In this document: positions 9,868-20,487 of the stretch, piece after piece
How the letters are laid out: each line of letters opens with the position of its first letter
Numbering within the stretch: the stretch's first letter is position 1
Origin: Hypsibius dujardini
Lineage: Eukaryota; Tardigrada; Eutardigrada; Parachela; Hypsibiidae
Assembly (NCBI GenBank): GCA_001579985.1
Contig: LRSR01011931.1
Span: forward strand, 1 to 23,186
Direction of reading: 5' to 3'
DNA: 23,186 bases
Made by a program: the position numbers and the translations under genes
Notes under the pieces: model-generated
The model's input: only the letters and a program-made list of their open reading frames with translations
The model's database searches: none
What the model was told of the DNA's origin: nothing

Positions 9868-11391
9868 ATTGAGTGTTTGTATGTTCGCCTGTACACCAAT
9901 CTCTCTGTTTGGGTATCTGCCAAGAACGGTCATTGATCTCGATTGGCTGGCTGTTTTCCTTTTCAGGGTCTCGAGACGCAAATTGTGATGAAGACAGAGG
10001 CAGTAGATACGGGAGAGTCGAACAGGGACAAAGAACTTACCAAGGTTGGTACGGCCCTCTCGCAGCGCAAGTTTATTCGTCGCAATGCCATTGTGCAGTT
10101 AGATGGCGGACCGTTTTTGAAGGACGAAACACTGCCAAAGGCGAGCGCACATCCCGCGAATGGACTAAGCGATGTACCTTTGGCTCCGCCAGATACTTTG
10201 GCATCACCAGCCGTTCCGGCGATGCTTGTGACTAACTTGGATGAACACATCCTAGGTGTGGGTAAATGAACAAATGAACACCCAGACACAGACACAGAAA
10301 CATACACAGAGATAGATGCAGAGGCAGACACAGATACAGACACAAACACAGGCACAGAATTAGGCAATAACAGACACAGACACAGACACAGATACAGACA
10401 CAAACACAGATACAGACACAAACACAGACACAGGCAGAAATATACCATTACGCTCATAGACACAGACAATATATCGACTACAGTGCAATGTATGACGGAG
10501 ACCCGCTAGAATCATCACATGCTCAACTTCAGTTTGTTGCTTTTTTATTGTTGAAATAAAGCAGTCTGGTTATTCCTCTCATTGAGCCAGTCTTTACTCT
10601 AGGCGCGACGCTGAGCCATCCAGACACTATGACATCAATATCACCTTCGCTGGGTAAGTGTGCTTGCTGCTTTCAATAATATAACAGACCAAGTGCATCA
10701 CTCCATCACTGCAGGCCTAACAAATAACACGGTGACCCTAACTCAGACCGGACCAATGGAAGACCCCTTCCTGACCAATGAAGATCTCAGCGAAGAAGAC
10801 CGCAATAAGGCCATTGCCTGGGCAGCGGCTGCACAAGGCGTGCAACATATCGGGTTCCTGCCGGAATGCGTGTTGAAGACTGGATTTCGCATTAAAAAGT
10901 ACGGGTTATGGATGCCGATGGAGATGTGCGTAGATTATCAGCATCAGCGCCTTACGCTGATGTGTCCGGATTCCATCTCGGTAAATAAAGGACAAACAAA
11001 TAAGTAGTCAGGCAGGCAGACAGACAGAAAGACAAGCAGGCAGACAAGCAGGCAGACAGGCAGACAGAGAGACAGACAGTAAATGTTCTTTTTAATTCAG
11101 GATGTGTTATTGAGAAGAATGGTTGCTCATCGAATCGAAGTCGGCGATGTCCGGGTGGAGACTCCCATTTCGCATAAGTACAAGCCGGGAAGCCGCGAAT
11201 CTGCGGCTTCAGTTAACTCACATGGTGTGTCGGTCCCACATTTTTCGAAGCGGCGTGTCAAAATGGCGCGGACTGACGGTCTCGGCAAGTACCGACTAAT
11301 TGCTCCATCAACAGAGTATCGGGACCGCCTTCTCGACATCCTCTATATGATGAACGGGCCAACAGAGATATCTGCTTCTTCAGATTTTTGA
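9723..11391 (+). CDS. Unrecognised protein with possible PH-like C-terminal half
   Basis: Model: 9723-9737 (MTTTE), 9967-10255, 10603-10653, 10715-10980, 11101-11391. Phases fit throughout, giving 303 aa. I do not recognise the protein. Residues 1-150 look disordered (Thr, Pro, Ser) and contain MKTE and later acidic LTNEDLSEEDR. From about residue 150 an Ala-rich helix (KAIAWAAAAQG) leads into alternating hydrophobic strands (GFRIKKYGLWMPMEMCVDY, QRLTLMCPDS). The end is a basic loop, a strand (KYRLIAP) and an amphipathic helix (STEYRDRLLDILYMMNG). That strand order with a final helix suggests a PH/PTB-like fold, which is inference only. An upstream acceptor at 10688 would add nine residues, but leaves a 34-nt intron, so I prefer 10715 (61-nt intron). 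The initiator exon is the least certain part; M at 9988 is an alternative start. A poly(A) signal follows at 11585. Confidence 0.68.
9768..9930 (+). repeat. CTGT array in intron 1 of the 303-aa protein gene
   Basis: The core (CTGT)n runs 9807-9868 with one TTTG interruption and is among the purest in the window. The intron is 9738-9966. Confidence 0.9.
10279..10475 (+). repeat. Hexanucleotide CAGACA/CAGATA array
   Basis: The unit is six bases (ACAGAC, ACAGAT, ACAAAC) rather than the four-base unit seen elsewhere. It fills intron 2 (10256-10602) of the 303-aa protein gene, starting 23 nt after the donor. Confidence 0.88.
11010..11081 (+). repeat. CAGG/CAGA array filling a 120-nt intron
   Basis: Intron 10981-11100 consists of the donor region, this array and about 20 nt before the acceptor tttaattcag. 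It leaves little room for a normal branch region outside the repeat. Confidence 0.88.
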
Positions 11392-11584
11392 AGAAACCCG
11401 CAGTTGATGGTGTCTTTTAAGAAACACCAGCAGAGCTGGCCCGTCAGTTAACACTTTTTGTCAGTTGTTGCGCTTCTCATTTACGGTGTACCGTAAGAGT
11501 CATGCCGGTACAACTTGCGTTGCTTTCATTCCCACACAAAGATTTTGATGGATTACTGCGAATGTGATTGAACTTTTATTCGCA

Positions 11585-11590
11585 AATAAA
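11585..11590 (+). promoter_or_regulatory. Poly(A) signal AATAAA of the 303-aa protein gene
   Basis: It lies 194 nt after the stop codon. A - strand AATAAA (TTTATT, 11575-11580) lies only four bases upstream and could serve the convergent SRSF10-like gene with a long 3' UTR. Confidence 0.5.
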
Positions 11591-11620
11591 AAGTATTTTC
11601 TGCTGGTCCGCATGTGCTTA

Positions 11621-11678
11621 TCTGTCTGTTTGTTTGTCTGTTTGTTTGTCTGTCTGTCTGTCGGTCGGTCTTTCTGTC
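11621..11678 (+). repeat. Short CTGT/TTGT array
   Basis: TCTG and TTTG units, ending in TCGG variants. It lies 30 nt after the poly(A) signal. Confidence 0.85.
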
Positions 11679-12114
11679 ACAAAGTGTGCTCTTTGAGCTA
11701 GCCTGCTTGGGTGATTGTTTGCCTGACTTTATGCCTGTCGGGCTACGTGTGTCTGCGGTCCTGTCTCGTGCTTGCTCCGATCTCGGCTAAAACTGCATCA
11801 AAAGCACGAGTTTTAACTCGTAATTAACATCAAAACAACAAAGGCATTAAAATGCACTGGACAACAAGAAACCGAAGTAAAACGTGAGCGAGATTACAGA
11901 AGAAGCGTCTGTTTCAAGGTAACCAATAAGCGTGAACTAGGCCAAAACGGTGCATTACTCATCGAGACTTGCGGTCATGGGACGAGCGCCCCTTCGATTT
12001 CCGCGACGAGTTCTCGCTAGCCTGAGCGCCGGCACTCGGCTCACGCGTGATGGAGCGACGCCTGTAGACAGAAACAAACGGGGAGATGAAATTAAGCAGT
12101 GCAGATATCGAGCG

Positions 12115-12462
12115 ACAAACAAGCAGACAAACAGGCAGCCACGCATGCAGACAGGTAGGTTAACAAACAGACAGATAGTCAAACGTTTTATCAGACAAAC
12201 CAGTAGGCAGACAGAAAGATAAACAGTTTGGCAGACATGCAGACAAACATGCAGACAGATAGACGTATAGATAGACGGACAGACAAATAGACAAACAGAC
12301 AGACACTGACCAACCGACACAAATATTCAGACATACATACACGCACGTCGACAGGGGATAGACAAGCGGACAGGCAGACAAACAGATAGACATACAGACA
12401 TGAAGGGAAGCAGGCAGGCAGACAGGCAGAGAAGGACGCAGACAGGCGTGCAGACATAAATG
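12115..12462 (+). repeat. Long degenerate CAGA array
   Basis: About 350 nt of CAGA, CAAA, TAGA and GCAG units directly downstream of the SRSF10-like stop codon. It is probably part of that gene's 3' UTR or flank. Confidence 0.88.
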
Positions 12463-12494
12463 ACGATTGACAAGGTATATGTATAGTGCAGTCA

Positions 12495-13751
<1,257 letters not shown>

Positions 13752-13964
13752 GCCCGTGATTGTGGGGGGGGGCGAAGTGGATCCTCACTGCTTCGGAGAA
13801 ATAGAGGGAGACAGAAAGGGAAGAGAAGAGTTGCTTGGGCAACCGTTCATTGTCAGTCAGGGTGTTCCTTCAGGTTGCTGCAGTTGTTCCTCCACGCATG
13901 GGGAGTTTTTGCTGGAGTTAAGACGCTGTTCCAACTGGTTGCCCGCATAATGTTAAAAAATTGC

Positions 13965-14170
13965 GATGTTGTTCCTTAAGTTTGCCGTGTTCAGCGGATG
14001 TTGGAGAACAAGGCCAAGAACAAGAACAAGAATCGGGCCTCGAGGCCGAACAAATCAGAAAAAATAATGCAAACACCTGCCGAAAAAGTGACGAAAGCCG
14101 AAAACGTAAAGAACAGCATCGATACAGGGGCGAACAGATTGTTAAATGAGCGAACACAGTCTGTCGCGGT
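13965..14170 (+). repeat. Inverted-ended element, copy 1
   Basis: The head (gatgttgttccttaagttt...) and tail (gaacagcatcgatacagggg...) match copy 2 in the same order with almost the same spacing (148 against 151 nt). The tail is roughly the reverse complement of the head, with shared GTTC...GTTC blocks. The middle is A-rich and unrelated to copy 2 except in base composition. Confidence 0.5.
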
Positions 14171-14242
14171 TCTTCACGCTTGCGCGAAGTTTCTGGAGTG
14201 AACGAGCTGTTCCGGCTAATTGCTGTGTTGTTCAGATTGTTC

Positions 14243-14455
14243 GACGTTGTTCCTGAAGTTCGCGGTGTTCATCGGATTAGGGAAACAGAAAAATTCTTGC
14301 TGCCAGCAATGTGTCATATGGGCCCGAAGGGGGGGGGGGCAAGATTCCCAAGAAAAAGCAGAAGCAGAAACATAAAAAGTACAAAACAAGTTGAACAACT
14401 GCGATTCAGGGACGAACAAATTGTCAAGTGTGCGAACAGGTGTCATAACGAGCGA
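14243..14455 (+). repeat. Inverted-ended element, copy 2
   Basis: The head is TTGTTCCTGAAGTTCGCGG and the tail, reverse-complemented, is TTGTTCGTCCCTGAATCGCA; they align over about 26 nt. It sits 278-281 nt after copy 1 in the same orientation. Confidence 0.5.
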
Positions 14456-14574
14456 GGCGCCGCCTGTTGGCGAACAAAACGAACGTGCTTTCGAAATTGA
14501 CAATTGCTTTTTGTTTTAACTTTTTTTCTCCTCCTTCCATTTTAAAAATTAATCGCCGATCGCACGCCGCCAGC

Positions 14575-16396
14575 ATGCCGGAATTCACGGCGGGGGAATT
14601 GTCGGAGAATGAGATTATGAATGAGGGCTCAAAGATCCTCTGGCATCTGCGGCAGCTGAACGAGACCCTCAAACTGGAAGGCTTTCACCTGCAGATGGAC
14701 GAATCCATTGAGCAGGTGCAGGCGCTGCTGGACCAGATTGGGCATTTGGGGGAACGCCTCACAGATTTCACGGAAAAATGCGCCCTGTTGGAGGAGCAAG
14801 TCAACGAGGCCCAGCGCCAGAATGACGCGTTGCTGGCGGAGATGCGGCAGGTTCGGGAAGTGCGCGACAATGTAAGCGTTGCCTTGATCAGTTGATTGTT
14901 GATTCATTGGAATGTGGTGCGCATTAAATTGTACGGCCCTTTGCTTGATTGACTTGATTACTGTTTTTGCTGTGTTTTGTACAGCTAATTATTGATTAGC
15001 GGAATTTGCATTCTGATGTGCGTGTCTCTTGTCGCTTAGTGGAAAATGGAATCTGACATCTTTCTTAGTTTGCAATGAAAAGTGTTGTGCCGTTTAAAGC
15101 TTGATTGCGCCGTGGATTGATTGATTGGTTGTGAGGTTTTGATCTTTTCGTTAATGTTGTTTTTTGGCGATTGATTAATTGAATTCACGCGTGTCTTTCG
15201 CATTTTGTTATCAACGGCGTCGTTTTAGACGTACACGTACATGTGAATAGGTGCAACAGTTATGAAATAATAAGATTAATTTAATAATTTTTATAAAGTT
15301 GTAATCACGGATAATTTAGCTTTCACGTCCAGTCTTTTGTTTTGCATCAGTATGTCCATTTTATATTTTAAATTTTATAGGGAAATATTTTGTATTACCG
15401 TATATGAGAAATAGATACGCGTGTGTCATAAATTTGCATTGTAGATGCTGATGGAGACGGAGGACAATTGGAAAGCCGACGTTGAGGAGCTCCGAGAGCA
15501 GGCGGAGTTAGCGGCCAGGGAGCGAACAGATCTGATCATCCAGCTTAACGAGGCTCGGCAGGACGTCGACCATCTCAAGGCCGATAAGCACGAGCTCGAA
15601 ATCTCACTGGGTGATTTTCGGCGGGCGTTGGCCGAGCGCGAGGCGCATGTGTCGACGTTGCGAGAGAGACTGGACCTCCTTGAGGAATTGGACGATCCGG
15701 CTAATTGCAGCCAAAGCGAAGAGGTAGAATGACGGGCGGGTAGATAGAGAGTCAGCTAGCCGGTCAGACAGCTACACAGATAAGACAGATAGATAGACAG
15801 TCGCACAGGCAGGCAGGCAGAGCACAGCAGACAGACAGACAGGCGGGTAGGCAGACATACAGACAAACACACATATAGAGAGATAGACGGGCTGATAAGC
15901 TGAGAAACAGGATGTTGCTTTATTAAAGGATATTTTCGGGGACGTGGCGATATAGACAAGACATATTCCTTTTTATTGCATTTACAATGTAGATGTGCGA
16001 AACTGCCGATTCCGGAGTAGACACGACGGACCTACGGAAGGCTCGCCTCAACCGCTCGATAGAAGAACGGCTTCGGAGTGATGACCTACAGCAAGAATTG
16101 GATGTGCTGCGACGAGAGTTCCGAAAACTGGAGTCGGACAAGGAGGACCTAGAAGCGCGTCTACACGCGCGCAGCCCTGACTCCAGTCCAGAGAGCTGTA
16201 AGTCCGGGATTCAGTTGTGGTATGGGAGCTGGCTCAATCCGAAAGTTGCTACTCAGTAATGAAACTTTGCTGTCTTTTTGTGATAGCCGCTCTTCGACCC
16301 GGCTTTTCACGATCTCTAAGTCTTCAAGCCGAACTCAGAGAGACATGTAAGGAGACTGGCTGTGGCGTCGGGTACATGCATGCAGATAGACTAACC

Positions 16397-16434
<38 letters not shown>

Positions 16435-17561
16435 GAGACAAACAGAGAGACAAACATAAATAAATAAATAAATAAATAAATAGATAGATAGATAGATAGA
16501 TAGGTAGACAGGTAGGCAGGCAGGCGCCTAGGTAAACAGACAGACAGATAGACAGACGTGTAGACAGATAAACAGGCTCATGAAAAGATAGGCAGATAGT
16601 CACTGAGAGCCATTTCACTCTGGACAACCTGGAGGATACATGTATGTATGTAGATTATTGGAGGGAGTAACTGCAAGGCCGGTCAGATAGGCTTTCGCCC
16701 TACCTGGAACCAAGCAATTTCGTCCTTGTGCGGTAGTGTATTTGTGGTTTTGTCAGCTTTTTTTCTTTTCTAGCGTTCTTCCAGAATCTTTCATTCCTGT
16801 CCGGTGGAGATGCTGACCGTACACCTGTCATGTCGTCACTCAACCAATGCCTCGACGAGTCAACCTATGCCGACTGCGTTGGATTGACGGAGGGGTCGCT
16901 GGACGGCGGCCCAGACAGTCGCACAGGAAATAACGGGTAAGTTTAATCTTGTAAATGTATTCCTATTTGTCTTCGTTTCGTTTATGTGATTTTTTAATTT
17001 AATTTATTTAAATTTTGCTATTGAGAAATTGATTTTTTATTGGGAATTGAACTTTTTATTCGAATTATAATTTTGTTTAATTTAAATTTAGACTTTTTAC
17101 TTGTATTTGTTTAGAAACATTTCTTTTAATTATATTTAGAAATGTTTATTTCAAATTTAAAATATTTTTGGCTCAGTGTTTTCGCTTTTTCTTTTTATAT
17201 AAATGTCCATGTAACGTGGTAAATTCAAATCAAAAAATTTAAGTTACTATTTGTAAATTTCAATTTTTATAATTTACAATATATTTTAATTTAATTTACT
17301 TTATGTTGGAATCGTTTTAGGGAGTACGATTTTTCTTTTATATAGAAATTAGTTGCATCTTTTGCCACTAATTGTGTTTGCTTTGACAGCACTGTATCCG
17401 AAGCCCTGAAGACGAAGCGCGCCTATTTCCGCTGGACCGATGTGCTCATCTGCTTCCTTCTATACATCATCGTGGACGTGATCAGTTTCAACGTGTTCGG
17501 CCAGCATGTGATCAGTCTGACGCGGATCGACCGTCACAACCGTCACACCGCCATTTTTTAG
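14575..17561 (+). CDS. Tail-anchored coiled-coil membrane protein
   Basis: Exons: 14575-14871, 15445-15723, 15993-16197, 16287-16346, 16774-16936, 17390-17561. All are in frame, giving 391 aa. Residues 1-255 are heptad-rich coiled coil broken into blocks: exon 1 (WHLRQLNETLKLEG to VREVRDN), exon 2 (NWKADVEELREQAELAARER to RERLDLLEEL) and exon 3 (LQQELDVLRREFRKLESDK). A Ser/Pro/Asp-rich linker follows. One hydrophobic segment at about 350-372 (WTDVLICFLLYIIVDVISF) and a 19-residue basic tail (ends HTAIF) complete it. There is no signal peptide, so a C-terminal tail-anchored topology with the coiled coil in the cytosol is likely. Such proteins act as tethers or motor adaptors on ER, Golgi, nuclear envelope or mitochondria; I cannot name the family. 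It lacks a KASH-type PPPT ending. Exon 4 (60 nt, phase 1-1) could be skipped without a frameshift. Confidence 0.75.
14872..15444 (+). other. Intron 1 of the coiled-coil gene
   Basis: The donor is GACAAT|gtaagc and the acceptor is ttgcattgtag|ATGCTG. It contains GATT-type repeats (GATTGATTGATTGG near 15116-15130) and AT-rich sequence, but no CTGT array. Confidence 0.6.
15742..15873 (+). repeat. TAGA/CAGA/GCAG array
   Basis: A degenerate array in intron 2 of the coiled-coil gene (15724-15992), beginning about 20 nt after the donor. Confidence 0.85.
16386..16581 (+). repeat. Compound array (CAGA)n-(AAAT)n-(AGAT)n-(CAGG)n
   Basis: A pure CAGA run at about 16398-16434 passes into AAAT units (about 16456-16483), then AGAT units (16483-16503), then CAGG/TAGA units. 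It lies in intron 4 (16347-16773) of the coiled-coil gene. Confidence 0.9.
16937..17389 (+). other. AT-rich last intron of the coiled-coil gene
   Basis: The donor is AACGG|gtaagt and the acceptor is gctttgacag|CACTG. The body is AT-rich with AATTTAATTTA-like words. No array and no gene are visible. Confidence 0.65.
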
Positions 17562-17855
17562 GCCAGATTTTGGCCGGTTTCTTCCTCCAGCCAAATTTTC
17601 CCCTTCTGGGGATGCTTTTGTTGTAATGGTCTTGATTTTTTATGTTTATCTTTATAGAACACGGGGGAGGGGGGAGATGTGCTTGCCATTTGTCAGTCTG
17701 TCAACCCTTTTTGTGGGGTTCTGTTGCATTATGTCTTTGCAAATTTTTGTTTTGTTTATAGCTTGTTTCGGATTTCGGCAAGAAATTGTAAAATATGCTT
17801 GGCATGATTAAGGGAGTGTTCGATGAAAACTCTTCTGTGGCTTTAGGTTTACACG

Positions 17856-18025
17856 TTTGTCTGTTAATCTGTCTGTCTGCCTGCCTGCTTGCCTGTCTGT
17901 CTGTCTGTCTGTCTGTCTGTCTGACTGTCTGTCTGTCCGACTGTCTGCCTCCCTGTCGGTCTGTCTGTCCATTTGGGCGCATTTCTTTCCGACGTCTCTG
18001 TCTGTTTGTATGTCTGTCTGACCCA
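17856..18025 (+). repeat. CTGT array in the 3' flank of the coiled-coil gene
   Basis: TCTG, CCTG and CTTG units with a clean (CTGT)n core at about 17898-17925. If the AATAAA at 18044 is used, this array is part of the mature 3' UTR. Confidence 0.88.
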
Positions 18026-18043
18026 GATTCCTGCGTAAGTGAT

Positions 18044-18049
18044 AATAAA
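18044..18049 (+). promoter_or_regulatory. Candidate poly(A) signal AATAAA of the coiled-coil gene
   Basis: It is 483 nt after the stop codon and just past the CTGT array. No nearer canonical AATAAA was noticed. Confidence 0.35.
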
Positions 18050-18349
18050 GATAGATGTTCCATGTCTCGTCTGTCTGCCTGCTTCTGTGGTTGTCGGTCC
18101 GTTCTTGACGATATCAGGGCACGCAACCGCCCATCTCAGATTCCAGTGGAACTGGTATTTGCCAAATGAATCTGGAACTGGAAACTTCATTTTCGAATCG
18201 CGAAAGCCACACCCAACAACAAATCATTATCCCAGGAAAGTCGCATAATATTTCTAAAACACTTATTCCATCACTTGATCAGTAATATTAATTTTTGATT
18301 GGTATGTTATAACCCTTTTGGCGGGAACCAGGCATCATCGTAGTATACC

Positions 18350-20452
18350 ATGGAGGAGGTCGACTTAACTGGGAGCATCACGCGGATCAAGACGGACGAT
18401 TCCTACGGATCAATGTCGTTGGACGTTGGTGGTAAGCTGTTCGATATACAGACATCTCACATACATTGTCTTCTTCCGGAACACTCTTTTCATTCCCCCG
18501 ATTAATCCTGCAGAATGGGGAGAAACTGCGGCGGTTTTGGAGAATCTCAACAACCCCCACCAGGACCATGATCCACCCGAGTCGGCGGATCATCAAGTCC
18601 CTGAGAGTTCCTTCACCAAAGAACTCCTTATGGTATGCATAAGTATATTCTGTCCTTTCTTAGTATTATTTTGGACAGCTTTCGGTGATGTTAGTTTGAT
18701 TTTTCAATGGAACAGCACAATCCAAGTGGCATTAAATTACAGCAAATTTTATATCGGCTTGATTGAAAAAACAACTGACTTATTGCTTTGCCCCTTTTAT
18801 CGGTTGATTAATCATTCTTGTGTGAATAAAAGCTACTCGACTTTCGAATGAAGAGCCTAAATGCATTTTCATTGTATACATCAGATAGACGTAGGTAGTC
18901 GATTGGTTGATTATTGCGGGTTAGCGAACCAGAGATTTCGATTTGTAGGTCGCCTCGACAAGCCACGCGATAGAGCCGGCACCAGCCACGAGTTTCGTCC
19001 CGATGGAAGCTGATTTCGACGGGGCAGACGACGGGATGGACGGCGGAATGGAATTGGACCCGACGAAGCAGCTGTTCCTCCGCCGGCAGCCGCGTCGGTT
19101 CGCCCATACCAAGACCTTTTCGAATGGGGTCGCTGATCGCGCCACAGTATACCACCTATACTCTATAAGGAATAATAAACGCTTTTTATAAGTCCAATGA
19201 TTTTTGTCTTGTTTTTGTTCAGGCGGACTGGCTCAAGGAGCACTTTCAGACAAAGCGCGGGAGTTTGGTGCCGAAGGGCTTCCTCTGCGATCGGTACGAG
19301 GAGTTCTGCCAGACATCCGGGCGGAAACCGATGAACAATGCCACGCTAGGACGGTTCATCCGCGGGGTCTTTCGCGGATTGGAGACACGGCGGCTCGGGG
19401 CCCGGTGAGTGTCTGTCTGGAATCTGGACGTCTGCCTGTTTGTCTGTCTCTCTGACGGTCTCTGGTTTTATCCCCTTTTGTTCGGCTGGCAATTAATCAG
19501 TTAGTTTTTTTAATGAAGAAGAGGATTTATTGGTGTACTTTTTGGCACAGGCAGCAGTCGCGGTATTTTTACAACAATCTCGGCGTGCGACCGTCCAGTA
19601 ATTTCGTGCAGCTGATGATGCAGGAGAAACGCCCGTCTTACATACGTCGCCATAGAAACATCAAGCCAGGGTAATCCTTGTCAACGCGAGACCTGGTAGA
19701 AGTCAGACGCTCTCTAAATGTTTGTTTGTGTGTCTCTATCTGTTTGTCTGTCTGTCTGTCTATTTGTCTGCCTGTCTGTCTGCCTGTGTGTCTGTTTGTC
19801 TGTCGGTCTGTCGGTCTGTCTGTCTGTCTGTCACTTTGCTTTTTTGCCTGAAAGTGAGCTTGTTTGTCAATCTGTTTACCTAGCCGCACCTGCTTGTCTG
19901 CCTGATTTCGTGTCTACATCTGCCTGCCTGCCAGTCTGTTAAGCCTTCCGATCTATCTGGTTGTCTTTTTTGTCTTTTATGCTCTGGCACTACGTTCTGT
20001 ACTTCTGCCTGACAGTCAGGAATTGCAGAGAAAAGGCCAGCAACGAACCGGAACATCCCCAGGTGGCACCCCTCAAGGAGGTTGCACCATTGGTTGTGCC
20101 ATCTTATCACCTGAATCATGTAACTCGACGTCTGGAGACGGCTCGCCTAGTTTGCTCCGATCTGCAAGAAAAAGAGTCCCTTGAAAGCATACTCCGCCGG
20201 CTAGACGCGGACGGTTACCAGTCGCTCGTGGAAGCGGCCGCCCAGAACGAGGACTGGATTCTGGCTATCTGTAAAGAGCTTGATAGTGACTCGCACTTGT
20301 GGTTCGCCGAACTTACGGGTGATATGAAGACCGGTACAAGAAATCATGAGAGTGATTGCTGTTTGATGCAGTTCTTGAGCGAATTCTCTTGCCATCTACA
20401 GGTGCGTTTCATAGGAGGCGGGATAGAGACAGACATTGTGTTATAGACAGAA

Positions 20453-20487
<35 letters not shown>

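Larger units (their letters stand above)
11392..12494. other. Spacer between the convergent 303-aa and SRSF10-like genes
   Basis: It holds the 3' UTR of the 303-aa gene with a small hairpin (11409-11428, GGTGTCTT...AAGAAACACC), poly(A) signals on both strands at 11575-11590, a CTGT array (11621-11678), about 440 nt of featureless sequence and a long CAGA array (12115-12462) just beyond the SRSF10-like stop. Confidence 0.55.
13752..14574. other. Shared promoter region of the SRSF10-like and coiled-coil genes
   Basis: The two ATGs lie head to head 823 bp apart. The region holds a G9-type run near 13765, two copies of a repeat element (13965-14170 and 14243-14455), a G10 run near 14329, and a pyrimidine-rich stretch just before the ATG at 14575. 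I see no TATA box. Confidence 0.5.
17562..18349. other. Spacer between the coiled-coil and RFX genes
   Basis: It holds the 3' UTR of the coiled-coil gene, a CTGT array (17856-18025), a candidate AATAAA (18044-18049), a second short CTGT remnant (18068-18082), and an acceptor-like catcatcgtag that ends seven bases before the RFX ATG, so the RFX leader is probably spliced. Confidence 0.5.

Noticed and set aside
11409-11428. Histone-type 3' stem-loop after the 303-aa gene
   Set aside because: The hairpin sequence does not match the histone consensus, the gene has introns and a normal AATAAA follows.
13961-14500. Lys/Glu/Asn-rich ORFs upstream of the coiled-coil gene
   Set aside because: They lie within the inverted-ended repeat copies. 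The frames are not continuous with the real exons and the composition follows the A-rich repeats.
20299-20391. Possible small intron inside RFX exon 6 (donor-like gtgata, acceptor-like gatgcag)
   Set aside because: The phases at the two ends do not agree and the exon is open throughout.
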